Position numbers and translations under genes: made by a program
Assembly: GCA_030847615.1 (NCBI GenBank)
Contig: JAUMIR010000001.1
Coordinates: 62,323,501-62,387,500, forward strand
Source: Gambelia wislizenii
Taxonomy: Eukaryota; Chordata; Lepidosauria; Squamata; Crotaphytidae
Length of the DNA: 64,000 nucleotides
Reading direction: 5' to 3'
The notes under the pieces: generated by a model
What the model was told of the DNA's origin: nothing
Database searches by the model: none
Seen by the model: only the letters and a program-made list of their open reading frames with translations
In this document: positions 1 through 10,644 of the stretch, in pieces
Layout: each line of letters starts with the position of its first letter
How positions within the stretch are numbered: position 1 is the first letter of the stretch

Positions 1-2290
1 ATGTGTTTAATATAGGGGAACTAGAAATATTTGTGGTTTTTCTGCTTTTGTTGGAGTCCTGCACCCCAAACCCCAGCAAATGTGGAGGGCCAACTGTACA
101 TTTAAAGGTACATTCAAATATATAAGCATGCAATCCTAAACCCTGGCTAACTACAGGGAAGGTTCAAGAAGAGCAGCAGTTCAGCCGAGCCTGCACTCAC
201 CATCTTGAGAGAGGAGTCTTTTATGTGCTTGCAAACACACCTCTAAGGTTCACTGGTCTCATGGTGTGGTTGCTTAGATACATCCCCACAATGGGTGACT
301 GAGCAAATGGAGAAAGTTTTAGACAACATGCACAGGGTAGAGGCATGAAGGAAACCCTTACTGCCTAAGGGTTTCCTTCATGCACTGATAGAAAACGGGA
401 GAAGGGGATTAAGGAGAATGTTTGGTTGGGAAGCATTTTCCAACAGAAAAAGTTTACCGGAGATCTTGAGTTGCTGCCAGTCAGAATTGAACACTGGGGT
501 CATCTACATCAAGGCAGGATACACTGGCTCCCCACCTGCATATCCTGCCTGCAGAGTTGGCCCACACCCCTCCCCTCCCATCACCTCAGAAAATGGGACA
601 GAGTCCAAACAGGATGTCAGCCTGTTGCTGAGGTCACTGGCATCACCATTTTCTCACTAACCCAGAATACAGGTAGCGGTCTTGGGACCTGTGAACCAGG
701 CCCCTTGGTCACATGCTGTGGAACCCCTGCCTGGCTTCCAGGAGATGCAAGAAGCTGGTGGCAACAGTGAGTAATGGCATTCTGGGATGGGCTTCTGCAG
801 CCACGTGGGGCCTGATCCAGTGGAAACAGATTAAACTGGGTATTTTCTTAAAATATGATAAAGGGCCTTATCCCAGCTTGCCCCCATTCCAGCCCTGTGT
901 CTTCCCCAGGGGCTGTTGGGAGTGCCCAGTGGGCACATGGGTGTAAATACCCTGTGTTGTAGGGCTATAGGGCTCTGGAACAGGGGTAAGCTGGTTTATT
1001 TGTCTGGTGTAAGCAAGCCCAATATGAGCTAGCAGGCCAAATGCTAATGTCTGATATAAGCAGCAATGTAGTGATGTGCAAAGGGCTGAAAATGTGCTGA
1101 AAAGAGTCCTGCACACATAAACTTGGATGTGTGGGATATTTTTAGACAACACAAATAGTATGTGCACTTCAAGAGTGTAGAATGCTACTGTAATAATGCT
1201 CCCCCTATGCACATTTAATATAGGAGCAATGTAAACAACTCAAAAGGACTATTTTAAGGCTGTGTATAGGAGTCAGACAAAACAAATTAGTCTGAATTAG
1301 TCACTCATGGGAGCTGTTTAGTCACTCTGGACAACAGAGCAGTATTCTGTATCCTCAGACCATTCTCAGGCTCAGTTGTAATGGTCCACAATCCATATGT
1401 CACCTCATCGGTGACAAATATACAATTTTTAAAGTATTTAATTATTAGAGTTACTGGAAAGATTTTGCACCATGCAAAACTTCATACAGCTCTGATCTAT
1501 AAGTACTATGTTAGAAATAAGTCTTATGGGTAACATAGCTCTAGCCGTTGATGCTTTTTTATTTTTGAGAGAGAAAAGCATCCTGCCTGTGTTTGTTGTT
1601 TGAAATGCATTATGGGAAAGTATGCCCTGTTGCCTTTTGTACTCTGGCTACACAGAAGGCTACTTTTCTGCCTGAACAACTTTACTACTGTGAGATTCAC
1701 CTTGTGATAAAAAACCAAATAAAAAAAAGAAAAAAAAGAAAGATTAGAGTTGAACGTGAGCTCACTTCCACCTTTAATATAAAAACATACAACGTTAAAA
1801 AAAACCCAAATCAATCTAAGTGCCATGGCTGAAATGAAGAGGTGGCTGACATTTGCTTCTGGCGTCACTTCAGAGTATATGTGGAGGGGGAGTGAAATCA
1901 AAAGACAGATAACATGAAAGCTTGCCAGCCAGTCAAGAGAACAAATAGGCTGAGGAAGTCATTTAAGTTTGCCTTGAAATGTTTCTGATCCTCTTAAAGA
2001 TCATCAGTCAAAATGGACCGGGCCTCTTGTGGAGTGGAAAGGGAAACACTTTGAATGGGATTTTCATTCCTTTGGTCAGTGTTTCCAGATTTTCAAATCT
2101 CATGGTGATGCCTCAAGGCGGTATCATTTCTGGTTGCCAGAGACCAGCAAGAACAAAATCTTCAAGGCAGCAGGGACTGGGGAAATAAATATTAAAACCT
2201 TGAATTGTTTTGGTAATCAAATGGACTAATCTTTTATTCCCTTCCTTCATCGGAAACATGGTTGTTCTTTAGAAATATAATAAGTTGCCT
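1..2290. other. No gene recognised; unassigned sequence
   Basis: I see no protein-like frame, RNA gene or recognised repeat here apart from a short perfect hairpin near position 360, which is listed separately. An A-rich patch lies near 1710-1740. The open frames are short and have low-complexity or random composition. Confidence 0.6.
343..383. repeat. Perfect 18-bp inverted repeat (hairpin)
   Basis: The arms at 343-360 and 366-383 are exact reverse complements, separated by a 5-base loop (CTGCC). The stem is too short for a typical microRNA precursor and no transcription signal is visible. It may be the remnant of a fold-back element. Function is unknown. Confidence 0.85.
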
Positions 2291-2462
2291 AACTCCAAGT
2301 CAGACCAGTGGATTGTCTTCCTCTTATATTATCAGTGACTGGTAGAACCTCTCCAGGGTTTGAGACATATTCCTCCAGGTCCCCTGGAGATGATGGGGGT
2401 TGAACCATGGACCTTCTGCAGACAAAGCATGTATTCTATTAGTGATGTATGAGCTATCACAT
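2291..2462 (-). mobile_element. tRNA-derived SINE fragment
   Basis: Read on the minus strand this resembles the tRNA-like repeats scattered through amniote genomes. A B-box-like block (GGTTCAACCCC in reverse complement) lies at 2396-2406, and the downstream body carries the matching wording of that family. It abuts the 3' end of the next CR1 element with a gap of about 80 bases. The A-box end is degraded. Family identity is from recollection of the consensus only. Confidence 0.55.
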
Positions 2463-2825
2463 ACAGACATCCATGTCCCATATCTTTCTGAATATCAACC
2501 AGTTCAGGAGAATGCTAGCCTTAAACCTAGGACTTAGAACCATAGAATCATAGAATTGCAGAGTTGGAAGAGACGACGAGGGCCATCCAGTCCAACCCTC
2601 TGCCACGCAGGAAATCTTGATCAAAGCATCCCCGACAGATGGCAATCCAGCCTCTGTTTAAAGACCTCCAAGGAAGGAGACCCCACCATGCTCCGAGGGA
2701 GTGCGTTCCACTGCCGAACAGCTCTTACTGTCAAAAAGTTCCTCCTAATGTTGAGGTGGAATCTCTGTTCCTGGAGCTTGCATCCATTGCTCGGTGTTCC
2801 AATCTCTGGAGCAGCAGAAAACAAG

Positions 2826-3657
2826 TCTCCTAAAGTCAAGAATGCGTGTCTGACTATGCCTGGCTTCTCCTTTCCATTGTATAATAAACTCCAGGATAAC
2901 ATGATCACTCTCACCTAAGGATCCCACCACTTGCACCCCATTAATCAGGTCATCCCTGTTGGTTAGGATCAGATCTAAAATAGCTGACCCCCTTGTTGCC
3001 TCTTGCACCTTTTGGACCATGAAATTATCTTCCAGGCAAGTCAGGGATTTGCTAGATCTTGAAGTTTTGGTTGAGTTATATTTCCAGCAAATATCAGGAT
3101 AGTTGAAGTCACCCATCACTACTACATCTCTTCTTTCTGCTTGTGTGGTCATCTGTTCTAGAAAGGCATCATCCAATTCCTCCGTCTGACTTGGGCGTCT
3201 GTAGTAGAGTCACAGAATAGCATCCCTGTTGTTTCCCTCCCCTTTAATTTTTATCCAGATGCTCTCCACCTGGCTTCCAGTATCGATGTCATGGATCTCT
3301 TCAGTGGTATAAATATCCCTGACATATAATGCTATTCCTCCTCCTTTCCTGTTTGGCCTGTTTCTCTTATAAAGGTTGTACCCAATCATGAGACTCATTC
3401 CACCAGGTTTTAGTAATGCCTATTATATCATATTTGTTTTGTAGTGCTTGGAGTTCGAGTTCATCTTGCTTATTTCCCATGCTCTGTGCATTAGTGTAGA
3501 GACATCTAAGACTATGTGTTCCCTTTACTTGCTGCCTGTGCAAGTTTTTTTGCCTCCCACTTTTGGCTCCTTGCACTGTTTGCCTTGTTCCCTCTATGAC
3601 AGTTTGACTATTTTCTCCAGCCCTTTTGCCTTCCAGAATACTGTCTCCCTCCCCCAT
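2826..3657 (-). pseudogene. CR1 ORF2 endonuclease domain, broken
   Basis: This encodes the apurinic-type endonuclease that nicks target DNA in CR1 retrotransposition. Visible blocks in order are LYTNAQS near the N-terminus, DIIGITKTWW, a GGGIALYVRD block, GDFNYPDICW and a late SDHVILEF. In active CR1 enzymes the second block normally reads GITETWW, with a metal-binding glutamate; here it is lysine, so the domain would be inactive even without the breaks. There is a stop at about 3210-3212 and a frame change between 3398 and 3657. After FRR the frame runs straight into the C-terminal tail ([12 protein letters not shown]), because the reverse transcriptase is deleted. Confidence 0.85.
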
Positions 3658-3695
3658 ATGACTCAGTTTAAAGCCCTCCTGATAATATTCTTGAG

Positions 3696-4642
3696 ACTTT
3701 AGGCAAAAATGTTTCTGCCAACTGTCGTGAGATGCACCCCATCTCTTGCCAGAAGTCCCCCCTCATTGGAAGCGCAGCCCATGATCCAAGAATCCAAATC
3801 ATTCTCGGTGACACCATCTACGGAGCCAGTTGTTTACGTCGGCTATTTTCCTCTCCCTTCCTGGACAATGCCCTTCAACTGGCAGAAGAGACGAGATGAC
3901 AACCTATGCATCGATTTCTTTCAGCTTCCTCCCCAGAGCCTCATAATCTCTTCTGATTTTCAGAAAGCTGTGCCTTGAAGTATCATTGGTTCCCACATGG
4001 ACCAAAAGGAAGGGGTAATGATCCGTAGACTTGATGAGTCTTGTCAGTCTCTCAGTCACATCATGGATCTTTGCCCTAGGGAGACAACAAACCTCCCGAG
4101 ACATCTTGTCAGGCCCACAAACCACTGCTTCTGTACCCCGCAGCAAGGAGTCCCACCACCACCACCACACGCCTCCCCCAAGGCTTCACAGCTGCTGTTC
4201 CTTGCGGTGGTCCTCTCAGGGTCCCCTGCTCTACCCCTGAAGTCTGTCCATACTGTTCTTCCTCGTTGTCCTCGATAAGGGAGAGGGCTTTGAATCGATT
4301 CTGTAGCTGCAAGCTGCTCGAAGAATCCCTGGATTTTCTTGTTCTGTGTGTGACATTCCTCCAGCTATCTACCTCCTGTGTCTGTGAAGTAACCCACTCT
4401 TCCTCAACCAGTTTCTCTGTGCGGTCCCCGTCCAAGACTGTTTGTTCTGTTCTGTCCAGGAAAACCTCTTGCTTCTGAATATGCTGAAGTGTAGCTACCC
4501 TTGTCTCCAGCTGCTGGACTTTCTCCTTCAAGAGGGCTACCAGCTTGCACTTCGTGGTTGTGAAGTTCCCCATGTCTGTAGACAAGAAGACAAGCATCCC
4601 ACAAGTGTTGCAGGTGACTGTAGCAGTCCCCTCAGTGTCCAT
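3696..4642 (-). pseudogene. CR1 ORF1 (zinc-binding, coiled-coil, esterase-like), broken
   Basis: ORF1 of CR1 elements encodes an RNA-binding chaperone-like protein, in many lineages with an SGNH-type esterase domain. The start at 4642 gives an N-terminus with a C-x2-C motif (CNTCGML). A leucine- and charge-rich stretch (KLVALLKEKVQQLETRVATL) follows and is probably coiled coil. A polar linker leads, after a frame change near 4170, into an esterase-like block (LLVHVGTNDT, conserved GTND). Further down are WLRRWC and DGVHL blocks that fit the C-terminal catalytic Asp-His region. Several frameshifts and stops make it non-functional. It lies upstream of the endonuclease, as expected for ORF1-ORF2 order. 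Confidence 0.8.
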
Positions 4643-5066
4643 GGTGAGAGCTTTTAGGTAATCTAAAAACTCTCAGTTAATGCTGAGAACTCTATGCTGT
4701 ACTTTTGTTTGGTCACTCAAATTTGCGCACCATTAGGCGCACGCCTCAGCAACAAGGAGCCTCTCCCAACAGTTTAAAAAAAATTTCAAACTCACCCACT
4801 CAAAATGGCTGTCCAGAAGCTGCTCTCCTTCTTCTCCCTGGCAGGAAACTGGCCTGGAAAGCCTCTGCAAGGAGTTATATAGAGCTAGGCTCCCAGTTCC
4901 ACCCCCTAGTGACTCACAGATGTGACTCACAGAAGCTCCACCTCCTCAGCAACAAGCAGACTCTCCCAAGAGATTTAAAAATATTCAAAATCACAGAAGC
5001 TCCACCCCACTCAGCAACAAGCAGCATCTCCCAACAGTTTTTTAAAAAATTAAACTCACAGACTTA
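4643..5066 (-). promoter_or_regulatory. CR1 5' untranslated region with repeated promoter-like modules
   Basis: Upstream of ORF1 (rightwards) a block containing CAGCAACAAG..CTCTCCCAA followed by an A/T-rich run occurs three times, near 4745, 4948 and 5012. Two copies are preceded by CACAGAAGCTCCACC. LINE 5' regions often carry internal promoters in repeated monomers, and this layout fits that idea. Promoter activity itself is inferred. The modules end near 5066, where unrelated sequence starts. Confidence 0.65.
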
Positions 5067-5244
5067 AGTGTAACCACCATTATAAATCAAATGTATCAAA
5101 CACAGGAACCAGGCAAGTTGCTTTGAATGTACTCAATCTCCAGGAATCCCATACAACATCAAAAAAACCCCACATAGTGCCTGTGGAAGATCAGGAAACC
5201 ATCTTTTTCAGGATTCTTGGTCTATGTTCTTAGCCTGTCATTAA

Positions 5245-5690
5245 ATACCAAAGTCAGAAGAATGCAGGGCATAGTCTTTCTGATTTCTATGTATGTACGT
5301 GAAAGCTGGATCTTAAAGAAAGCTGACAGGGGGTAAAATCAACTCATTTGGAATGTGGTTCTGGAAAAAAGAATTGTACAGATTCCATGGAGTACTAAAA
5401 GGTGAATGTGTCCTAGCCTGAAATTCCCACAGGAACAGAAGATAAGTAAAATGAAGCTGTTATACTCTGGACACATCATGAGATAGTATGACTGACTTGA
5501 AAATATGATAATGCTTGGTAAAGCAGTAGGAAAAGGGTGAGAATATATTACAAATGGATGGTTCAATCAAGGAAAGCCTGGGCCTGAGTTTGCAAGACCT
5601 GAAGAAAGCAGCTGATGACTGGGATTTTTGGTGGTTTCTCATTATAGGCTTGTGAAAAGTTAAAGTCAGTTTGATGGCAAATAACAACTA
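5245..5690 (+). mobile_element. RTE-like LINE, C-terminal fragment
   Basis: Broken plus-strand frames read ESWILKKADRG, IPWSTKR, LLYSGHIMR, then IKESLGLSLQDLKKAADD and FWW. These match the C-terminal end of vertebrate RTE-type LINE polyproteins, where the pattern is ESWT.KKADRRKID, IPWT, SGHIMR, SL.DLKKAADDR.FW. Stops and frameshifts are frequent and the reverse-transcriptase core is absent. The strand is opposite to the flanking CR1 copies. It lies between two CR1 elements and is an old 5'-truncated copy. Confidence 0.7.
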
Positions 5691-6056
5691 CAGTCTATAG
5701 GGTGTCTAATTGAACACTGTGCCAACACTAGACAAGATAGACCTTTATTCTGAGCCCGCAGGGCTATTCTTAATTATTACTATGTCCACTATGTGCCCTA
5801 TAGTAAGGAGTAAGGAAGAGAGGGGGGGAAAACTGTGGCAGCACTTTTTAAGGGCTTTATCACACCAGCCTATTGTCTCACAGCAATCACGTTGTTTAAG
5901 CAAATGGAAACATACCAGCATGGAAATAATCACTTTCATACCTTCTCTCCAATAGCACTATGGTGCCACTTTGGTGATGCCTATTCCCACAACCAGTCTT
6001 CTGAACTGTCTGACTTGACCCCACCTTCCTACCCATGTTCATCTTATGTAGTGTAT
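5691..6056. other. No gene recognised between two LINE copies
   Basis: Nothing supported here. The open frames lack family motifs and the sequence is of mixed composition. Confidence 0.6.
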
Positions 6057-6140
6057 GAATCATAGAATCATAGAATTGCAGAGTTGGAAGAGACCATGAG
6101 GGCCATCCAGTCCAACCCCCTGTCATGCAGGAAATCACGA

Positions 6141-7650
6141 TCAAAGCATCCCCGACAGATGGCCATCCAGCCTCTGTTTAAAGACCTCCAAGAAAGGAGA
6201 CCCCACCACGCTCCGAGGGAGTGTGTTCCACTGCCGAACAGCTCTTACTGTCAAAAAGTTCCTCCTCATGTTGAGGTGGAATTTCTGTTCCTGGAGCTTG
6301 CATCCATTGCTCCGTGTTCCAATCTCTGGAACAGAAGAAAACAAGCTTGCTCCATCCTCAACGTGACACCCCTTCAAATACCTAAACAGGGCTATCATAT
6401 CGCCCCTTAACCGTCTTTTTTCCAGGCTAAACATACCCAGCTCCCTAAGTCTTTCCTCATAAGGCATCGTTTCCAGACCTTTCACCATATTAGTCGCCCT
6501 CCTCTGGACACGCTCCAATTTGTCAATATCCTTTTTGAATTGTGGTGCCCAGAACTGGACACAGTATTCTAGGTGAGGTCTGACCAAGGCAGAATAGAGT
6601 GGCACTATTACTTCCCTTGATCTAGACACTATACTTCTATTGATGCAGCCCAAAATTGCATTGGCCTTTTTAGCTGCCGCATCACACTGTTGGCTCATGT
6701 TCAACTTGTGGTCTGCTAGGACTCCTAGATCCCTTTCGCACGTAGTCTCATTCAGCCAGGTCTCTCCCATCCTATATTTATGCATTTCATTTTTCCGCCC
6801 TAAATGCAGTACTTTACATTTCTCCGTATTGAATTTCATTTTGTTAGCTTTGGCCCAGCTCTCCAGTCTATCCAGGTCATTCTGAATTTTGATCCTGTCC
6901 TCTAGGGTATTAGCTACTCCTCCCAATTTGGTGTCATCTGCAAATTTGATAAGTATGCCCCTAATTCCCTCATCTAAGTCATTGATAAAGATGTTGAATA
7001 GCACTGGGCCCAGGACAGAACCCTGTGGCACCCCACTGGTCACATCTTTCCAAGACGAAGAGGAGCCACTGCTGAGCACCCTTTGGGTTCGGCCGGTCAA
7101 CCAATTACAAATCCATTGAACAGTTAACTTGTCTAGCCCACATTCTACAAGCTTGTTTGCAAGAATGTCATGGGGAACCTTGTCAAAGGCCTTACTGAAA
7201 TCAAGGTATGCAATGTCCACAGCGTTCCCTTCATCTACCAAGCTGGTAACTTTATCAAAAAAAGAGATCAGATTAGTCTGGCATGACTTGTTTCTCTGAA
7301 ACCCATGCTGACTTTTTGTGATTATGGCATTGCCTTCTAAATGTTCACAGACTCTCTGTTTAATGATCTGTTCTAGAATCTTCCCTGGTATTGATGTCAG
7401 ACTAACTGGACGATAGTTGTTGGGATCCTCTTTTTTCCCCTTTTTGAAGATGGGAACAACGTTTGCCCTCCTCCAGTCTGCTGGGACTTCTCCTGTTCTC
7501 CAGGAGTTCTCAAATATTATTGCCAATGGCTCTGAGATTATATTTTCCAGCTCTTTTAATACTCTTGTATGTAGTTCATCTGGTCCTGGAGATTTAAATT
7601 CATTTAGATTAAGAAGGTATTCCTGTACTACCTCTTTGCTTATTCTGTGC
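6141..7650 (-). CDS. CR1 reverse transcriptase, partial ORF2 with intact core
   Basis: This encodes the reverse transcriptase that copies the element's RNA onto nicked target DNA. An uninterrupted frame covers 6141-7526 from a methionine (461 residues) and continues open upstream to about 7650. Counting from that methionine, the palm motifs are YLDFSKAFD at about 107-115, [10 protein letters not shown] at about 165-174, and the catalytic FADD at about 195-198. The C-terminal region ends in QWNTLPRS and [13 protein letters not shown], typical of CR1. The frame is cut from its N-terminal half by a frameshift near 7640-7660. No endonuclease or ORF1 is attached, so it cannot act as an autonomous element, although the core residues are intact. 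Confidence 0.88.
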
Positions 7651-8257
7651 TGGATTTCCCCTGTTGTGCCTTCTGTACCTTTATCCTCAGGTTGGTCCCC
7701 TTTACCTTTTCTGAAAACACTGAGGCAAAGGTGTTGAGTAATTCTGCCTTTTCTCTGTCCCCTGTTAGCATTTTGCCATCTTCTCCGCGTAGTGGCCCTA
7801 CCATTTCCTTCTTACTTCTTTTGCTGTGGATATACCCAAAAAAACCCTTTTTATTGTTCTTAACCTCTCTAGCAAGCCTGAGCTCATTCTGCACTTTAGC
7901 TTTTCTGACTTTACTCCTACATGTGTTCGCTATCTGTTTGAATTCTTCTTTGGTGATTTCCCCCCTTTCCCATTTCTTATACATGTTCCGTTTAAAACTT
8001 AGCTCTGTTGATATTTCTTTAGTCATCCATCCTGCTTTCTTGAGACACCTCCCATTTTTCTTCCTCAATGGTACTGTTTGAAATTGTGCCTTCGGTTTCT
8101 CCCTTTTGAGAAAGTCCCATCCGTCTTGAGGTCTCTTCTCTTTTAGTATTCCTGACCATGGTATCACCCCCAGTATTTCCCTGAGTTTATTGAAATCAGC
8201 TCTCCTAAAGTCAAGAATGCGTGTCTGACTGCCTGGCTTCTCCTTTCCATTGTATAA
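7640..8257 (-). pseudogene. CR1 ORF2 linker between endonuclease and reverse transcriptase
   Basis: This open minus-strand frame begins within the end of the endonuclease region ([13 protein letters not shown]). It continues through the basic, lysine- and arginine-rich connector found in CR1 ORF2 ([46 protein letters not shown]). It then shifts frame near 7650, before the reverse transcriptase. The part upstream of the FRR point is lost at the 5' truncation. Confidence 0.8.
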
Positions 8258-8294
8258 CATTGTATGCATGCTGTTTATTTTGTGTGTGTGTGTG

Positions 8295-8359
8295 CTGCAA
8301 TTTCACAGTTCTGATACTTCTTCCAAATGGAGGAAGTTGTCATAACTGTGTAATTGCAG
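8295..8359. repeat. Short fold-back repeat
   Basis: The arms CTGCAATT.CACAGTT and AACTGTG.AATTGCAG pair, and inside them ACTTCTTCC pairs with GGAGGAAGT around an AAAT loop. It is an imperfect palindrome of about 65 bases preceded by a TG run. It could be a small remnant of an inverted-repeat transposon. Confidence 0.6.
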
Positions 8360-9414
8360 CATGCTGGCAACCTACCACAGTAGCACAATTGCACAATTAC
8401 AGCAAAACTTTTTTAAAAATGGGGAATAGAGTAAAAGCAATGTTTTTCATGTGCACCATGATGTCCTCTTTGTCCAGACACTGGAATTGGAGTGACTTCA
8501 GCCTGATTAGAGATAGGGAGCTAGAGAAGAGGAGAACCACACCCATTCACACTACATGACTGACAGAATATTGTAACTATAGCAGAGTGAAACAATCACA
8601 CCAGAAACATTAGTTGAACAGCAGTGATATTGGAGCCATTAACAGTTTTTCTCCATCAAAGAAAAGATGTGATTAAATAATGATGGAAATGCAATGCAAC
8701 AACAGGAGAGTCATGATATTGTGTGATGAAGAAAGATCAAAGGTGGAACTGAACCACTGCAATTGTGCAACAAACTTATTGTGTGATAAAATCATAAGAT
8801 TAACTGGCTTTTATTTTTGCATGAGTTTTCATGGATATAAAGCCACTTCTTTGGATGTAGCACTGAGTGGTATTAAGGCCTCAGACATAAACTGTATTTA
8901 TACAGTTGTGGGAGTGGGATAAAATGTAATAGGATCCATAAAGATGCAAACTATCTATGCTTAAGCTCTGCTGTTGCTGAAGCTTTGAGCAAGGAATGAG
9001 AGATTAGTCTTCAAAAAGTGCTTCAGTTTCATCTCCTGACATTTGCTGTGTTGGGGAAATATTAAAGGAAATTCAATTTGCGGGTATTGATCACAGACCA
9101 AAATGTGCAAGGTTTCATGGAACATGGTAGCATTATTTTTGTCATTTTAAACTTTACGTTGTTCAAGCTTGCACAGAAGTACCATGATGATGTATGAAAT
9201 ACAATATTGTGTGCAACATCAATTCTAACCTTGACATCAGTTAAGATGGGGAGGTCTTTTTTTAAAGAAATAAAAAGTACATAAGCACCCCCTCCTTCTC
9301 CCCCTTTCCTGGGCAGCACCAGTTATAGGAACAGTGCTTTAAGAACACTCTTGAAATAAGTTCTGTGGCAGCCATTTTTTCAAGGAAAAAAAAAGGATGA
9401 GCATTAAATCAAAC
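8360..9414. other. No gene recognised; unassigned sequence
   Basis: About 1 kb with no recognised element. Frames of 80-112 codons are present but carry no known motif and look like chance openings. Confidence 0.6.
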
Positions 9415-9545
9415 TAATTTGCAGAGAAAGATGCAAAGACCCAGAGAGATTAAGTGATTTGTCCAAGGTCAGAAAACACACCATTGTCAGAACAAGGTTT
9501 TTACAATGGAGGTATCTCTGTTCCCTTGTGACTGCCTGGCTCGAG
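9415..9545 (+). mobile_element. MIR-like CORE-SINE fragment
   Basis: The stretch AGAGAGATTAAGTGATTTG followed by TCCAAGGTCA resembles the well-known MIR/CORE-SINE segment (AGAGAGGTTAAGTAACTTG followed by CCCAAGGTCA). The following 70 bases keep a weaker match. It is ancient and diverged; the call rests on this one block. Confidence 0.45.
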
Positions 9546-10644
9546 TAACAGTCAGCTTTAAAAGCTCCATATTTCTGTAAGTGTAAGCCAGAATTGTGTC
9601 CTAAAGCATGCTTGAAAAGAACCCAGTGGGAAAACATCAAATGAGTGATTATCCTTATTTTGTGAGGGAGGTAATCCAACAAGGAACTGACCCAAGCACC
9701 TTTTCATTTCAAAGAAGCAGCGCTGTGGAGTGAAAGAAACAGCTCTTTACATGAAAATCATTAAAAGCACCTACCACATCTCTGACCACCAGTTAATGTA
9801 TCTCTTTCCGAGTTCTACGGGGCCAACTATAATTAAATATCACAAGCACCATTTCACTTTAAATCTCAACTAGTATTTTCAATAACAATACCACAGATTA
9901 TATATTACATTTGACATATACATATGTACCTGTCCCCAAAGCTCCATGCATCCAATGAATGACGTGCCAGGACTGATTGTAGGACTCATCTGTCTGTGTT
10001 GCTCAGTAGTATTGCAACTTTTGGGTATAATCATAAAGCCCTAAATAATTATTAAAAAATAAAAAAAGAAGCAAGTGCAATACAGAAATTCCACTACAAA
10101 GAATTTACCCTTTCATTTCCTCTTGAATACATAACTGAAAATGCCACTACCTTATTCAAGGTGAAAAGGCCCAACTCCTTAGCCCTGGCAACTGCAGCTT
10201 ATTCCAACTGGAGCTCTCCCTCACTTTCTGAACTCAACCACAGGACAGCCCCTTCCTGAGGGATTCACTACCCACCGAGCCAAACCAATAACTAAAATTT
10301 GCCGCAGGAATCAAGAAATCCCAAAAGCAATAGAGATGGATGATTACTTTCCCCCACATTCAACTTAAAAATAAAACAAAAATAAATGGAATACGTAAAT
10401 AAAATTCTCAATTAAAAAGAACATTCTCAGCCATTTGCACTTGTCCAGTTCAACGGGGACAACTCTATATCTTCCATTCAGATGTTAAAGCTGAGGAACC
10501 TGTCAGTGGGAAAAGAAAGAAAAAGAGATGGCAACCCTAACCACACAAACATGGTTGAATGGAGAGGGATCCAAAACCAGAATTGTAAGACTGAAGCACT
10601 GAAAGATCCCTGTCAGTTTCACTTTTTCCCACATTCAAATGCTT
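9546..10644. other. No gene recognised; AT-rich unassigned sequence
   Basis: Mostly AT-rich unique sequence with A runs near 10050 and 10370. No coding or repeat family motif is visible. Confidence 0.6.

Larger units (their letters stand above)
2540..5066 (-). mobile_element. CR1 LINE, near full length with the reverse transcriptase deleted
   Basis: On the minus strand the order is: 5' untranslated region with repeated modules (about 4643-5066), ORF1 (about 3696-4642), endonuclease part of ORF2 (about 2826-3657), then the extreme C-terminus of ORF2 and the CR1 3' end near 2540, with the typical ATTCTATGATTCTATG-type tail. The reverse-transcriptase segment is missing. Comparison with the copy at 6057-8257 places a clean junction at 2825/2826 and shows that about 1,855 bases, equivalent to 6346-8200 of that copy, are gone. 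The element is dead: ORF1 and the endonuclease have frameshifts and stops. It is the only copy here that keeps a 5' end. Confidence 0.9.
6057..8257 (-). mobile_element. CR1 LINE, 5'-truncated, long ORF2
   Basis: On the minus strand this copy runs from the end of the endonuclease region (at 8257, the point corresponding to FRR in the copy at 2540-5066) through the reverse transcriptase to the 3' end at 6057 with the CR1 ATTCTATG-type tail. The 5' portion is missing, as usual for target-primed reverse transcription that stops early. It is the best preserved CR1 here and serves as the internal reference for the other copies. Confidence 0.92.

Noticed and set aside
2396..2406. A functional tRNA gene on the minus strand
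   Set aside because: Only a B-box-like block is seen; no acceptor or anticodon stem can be built around it.
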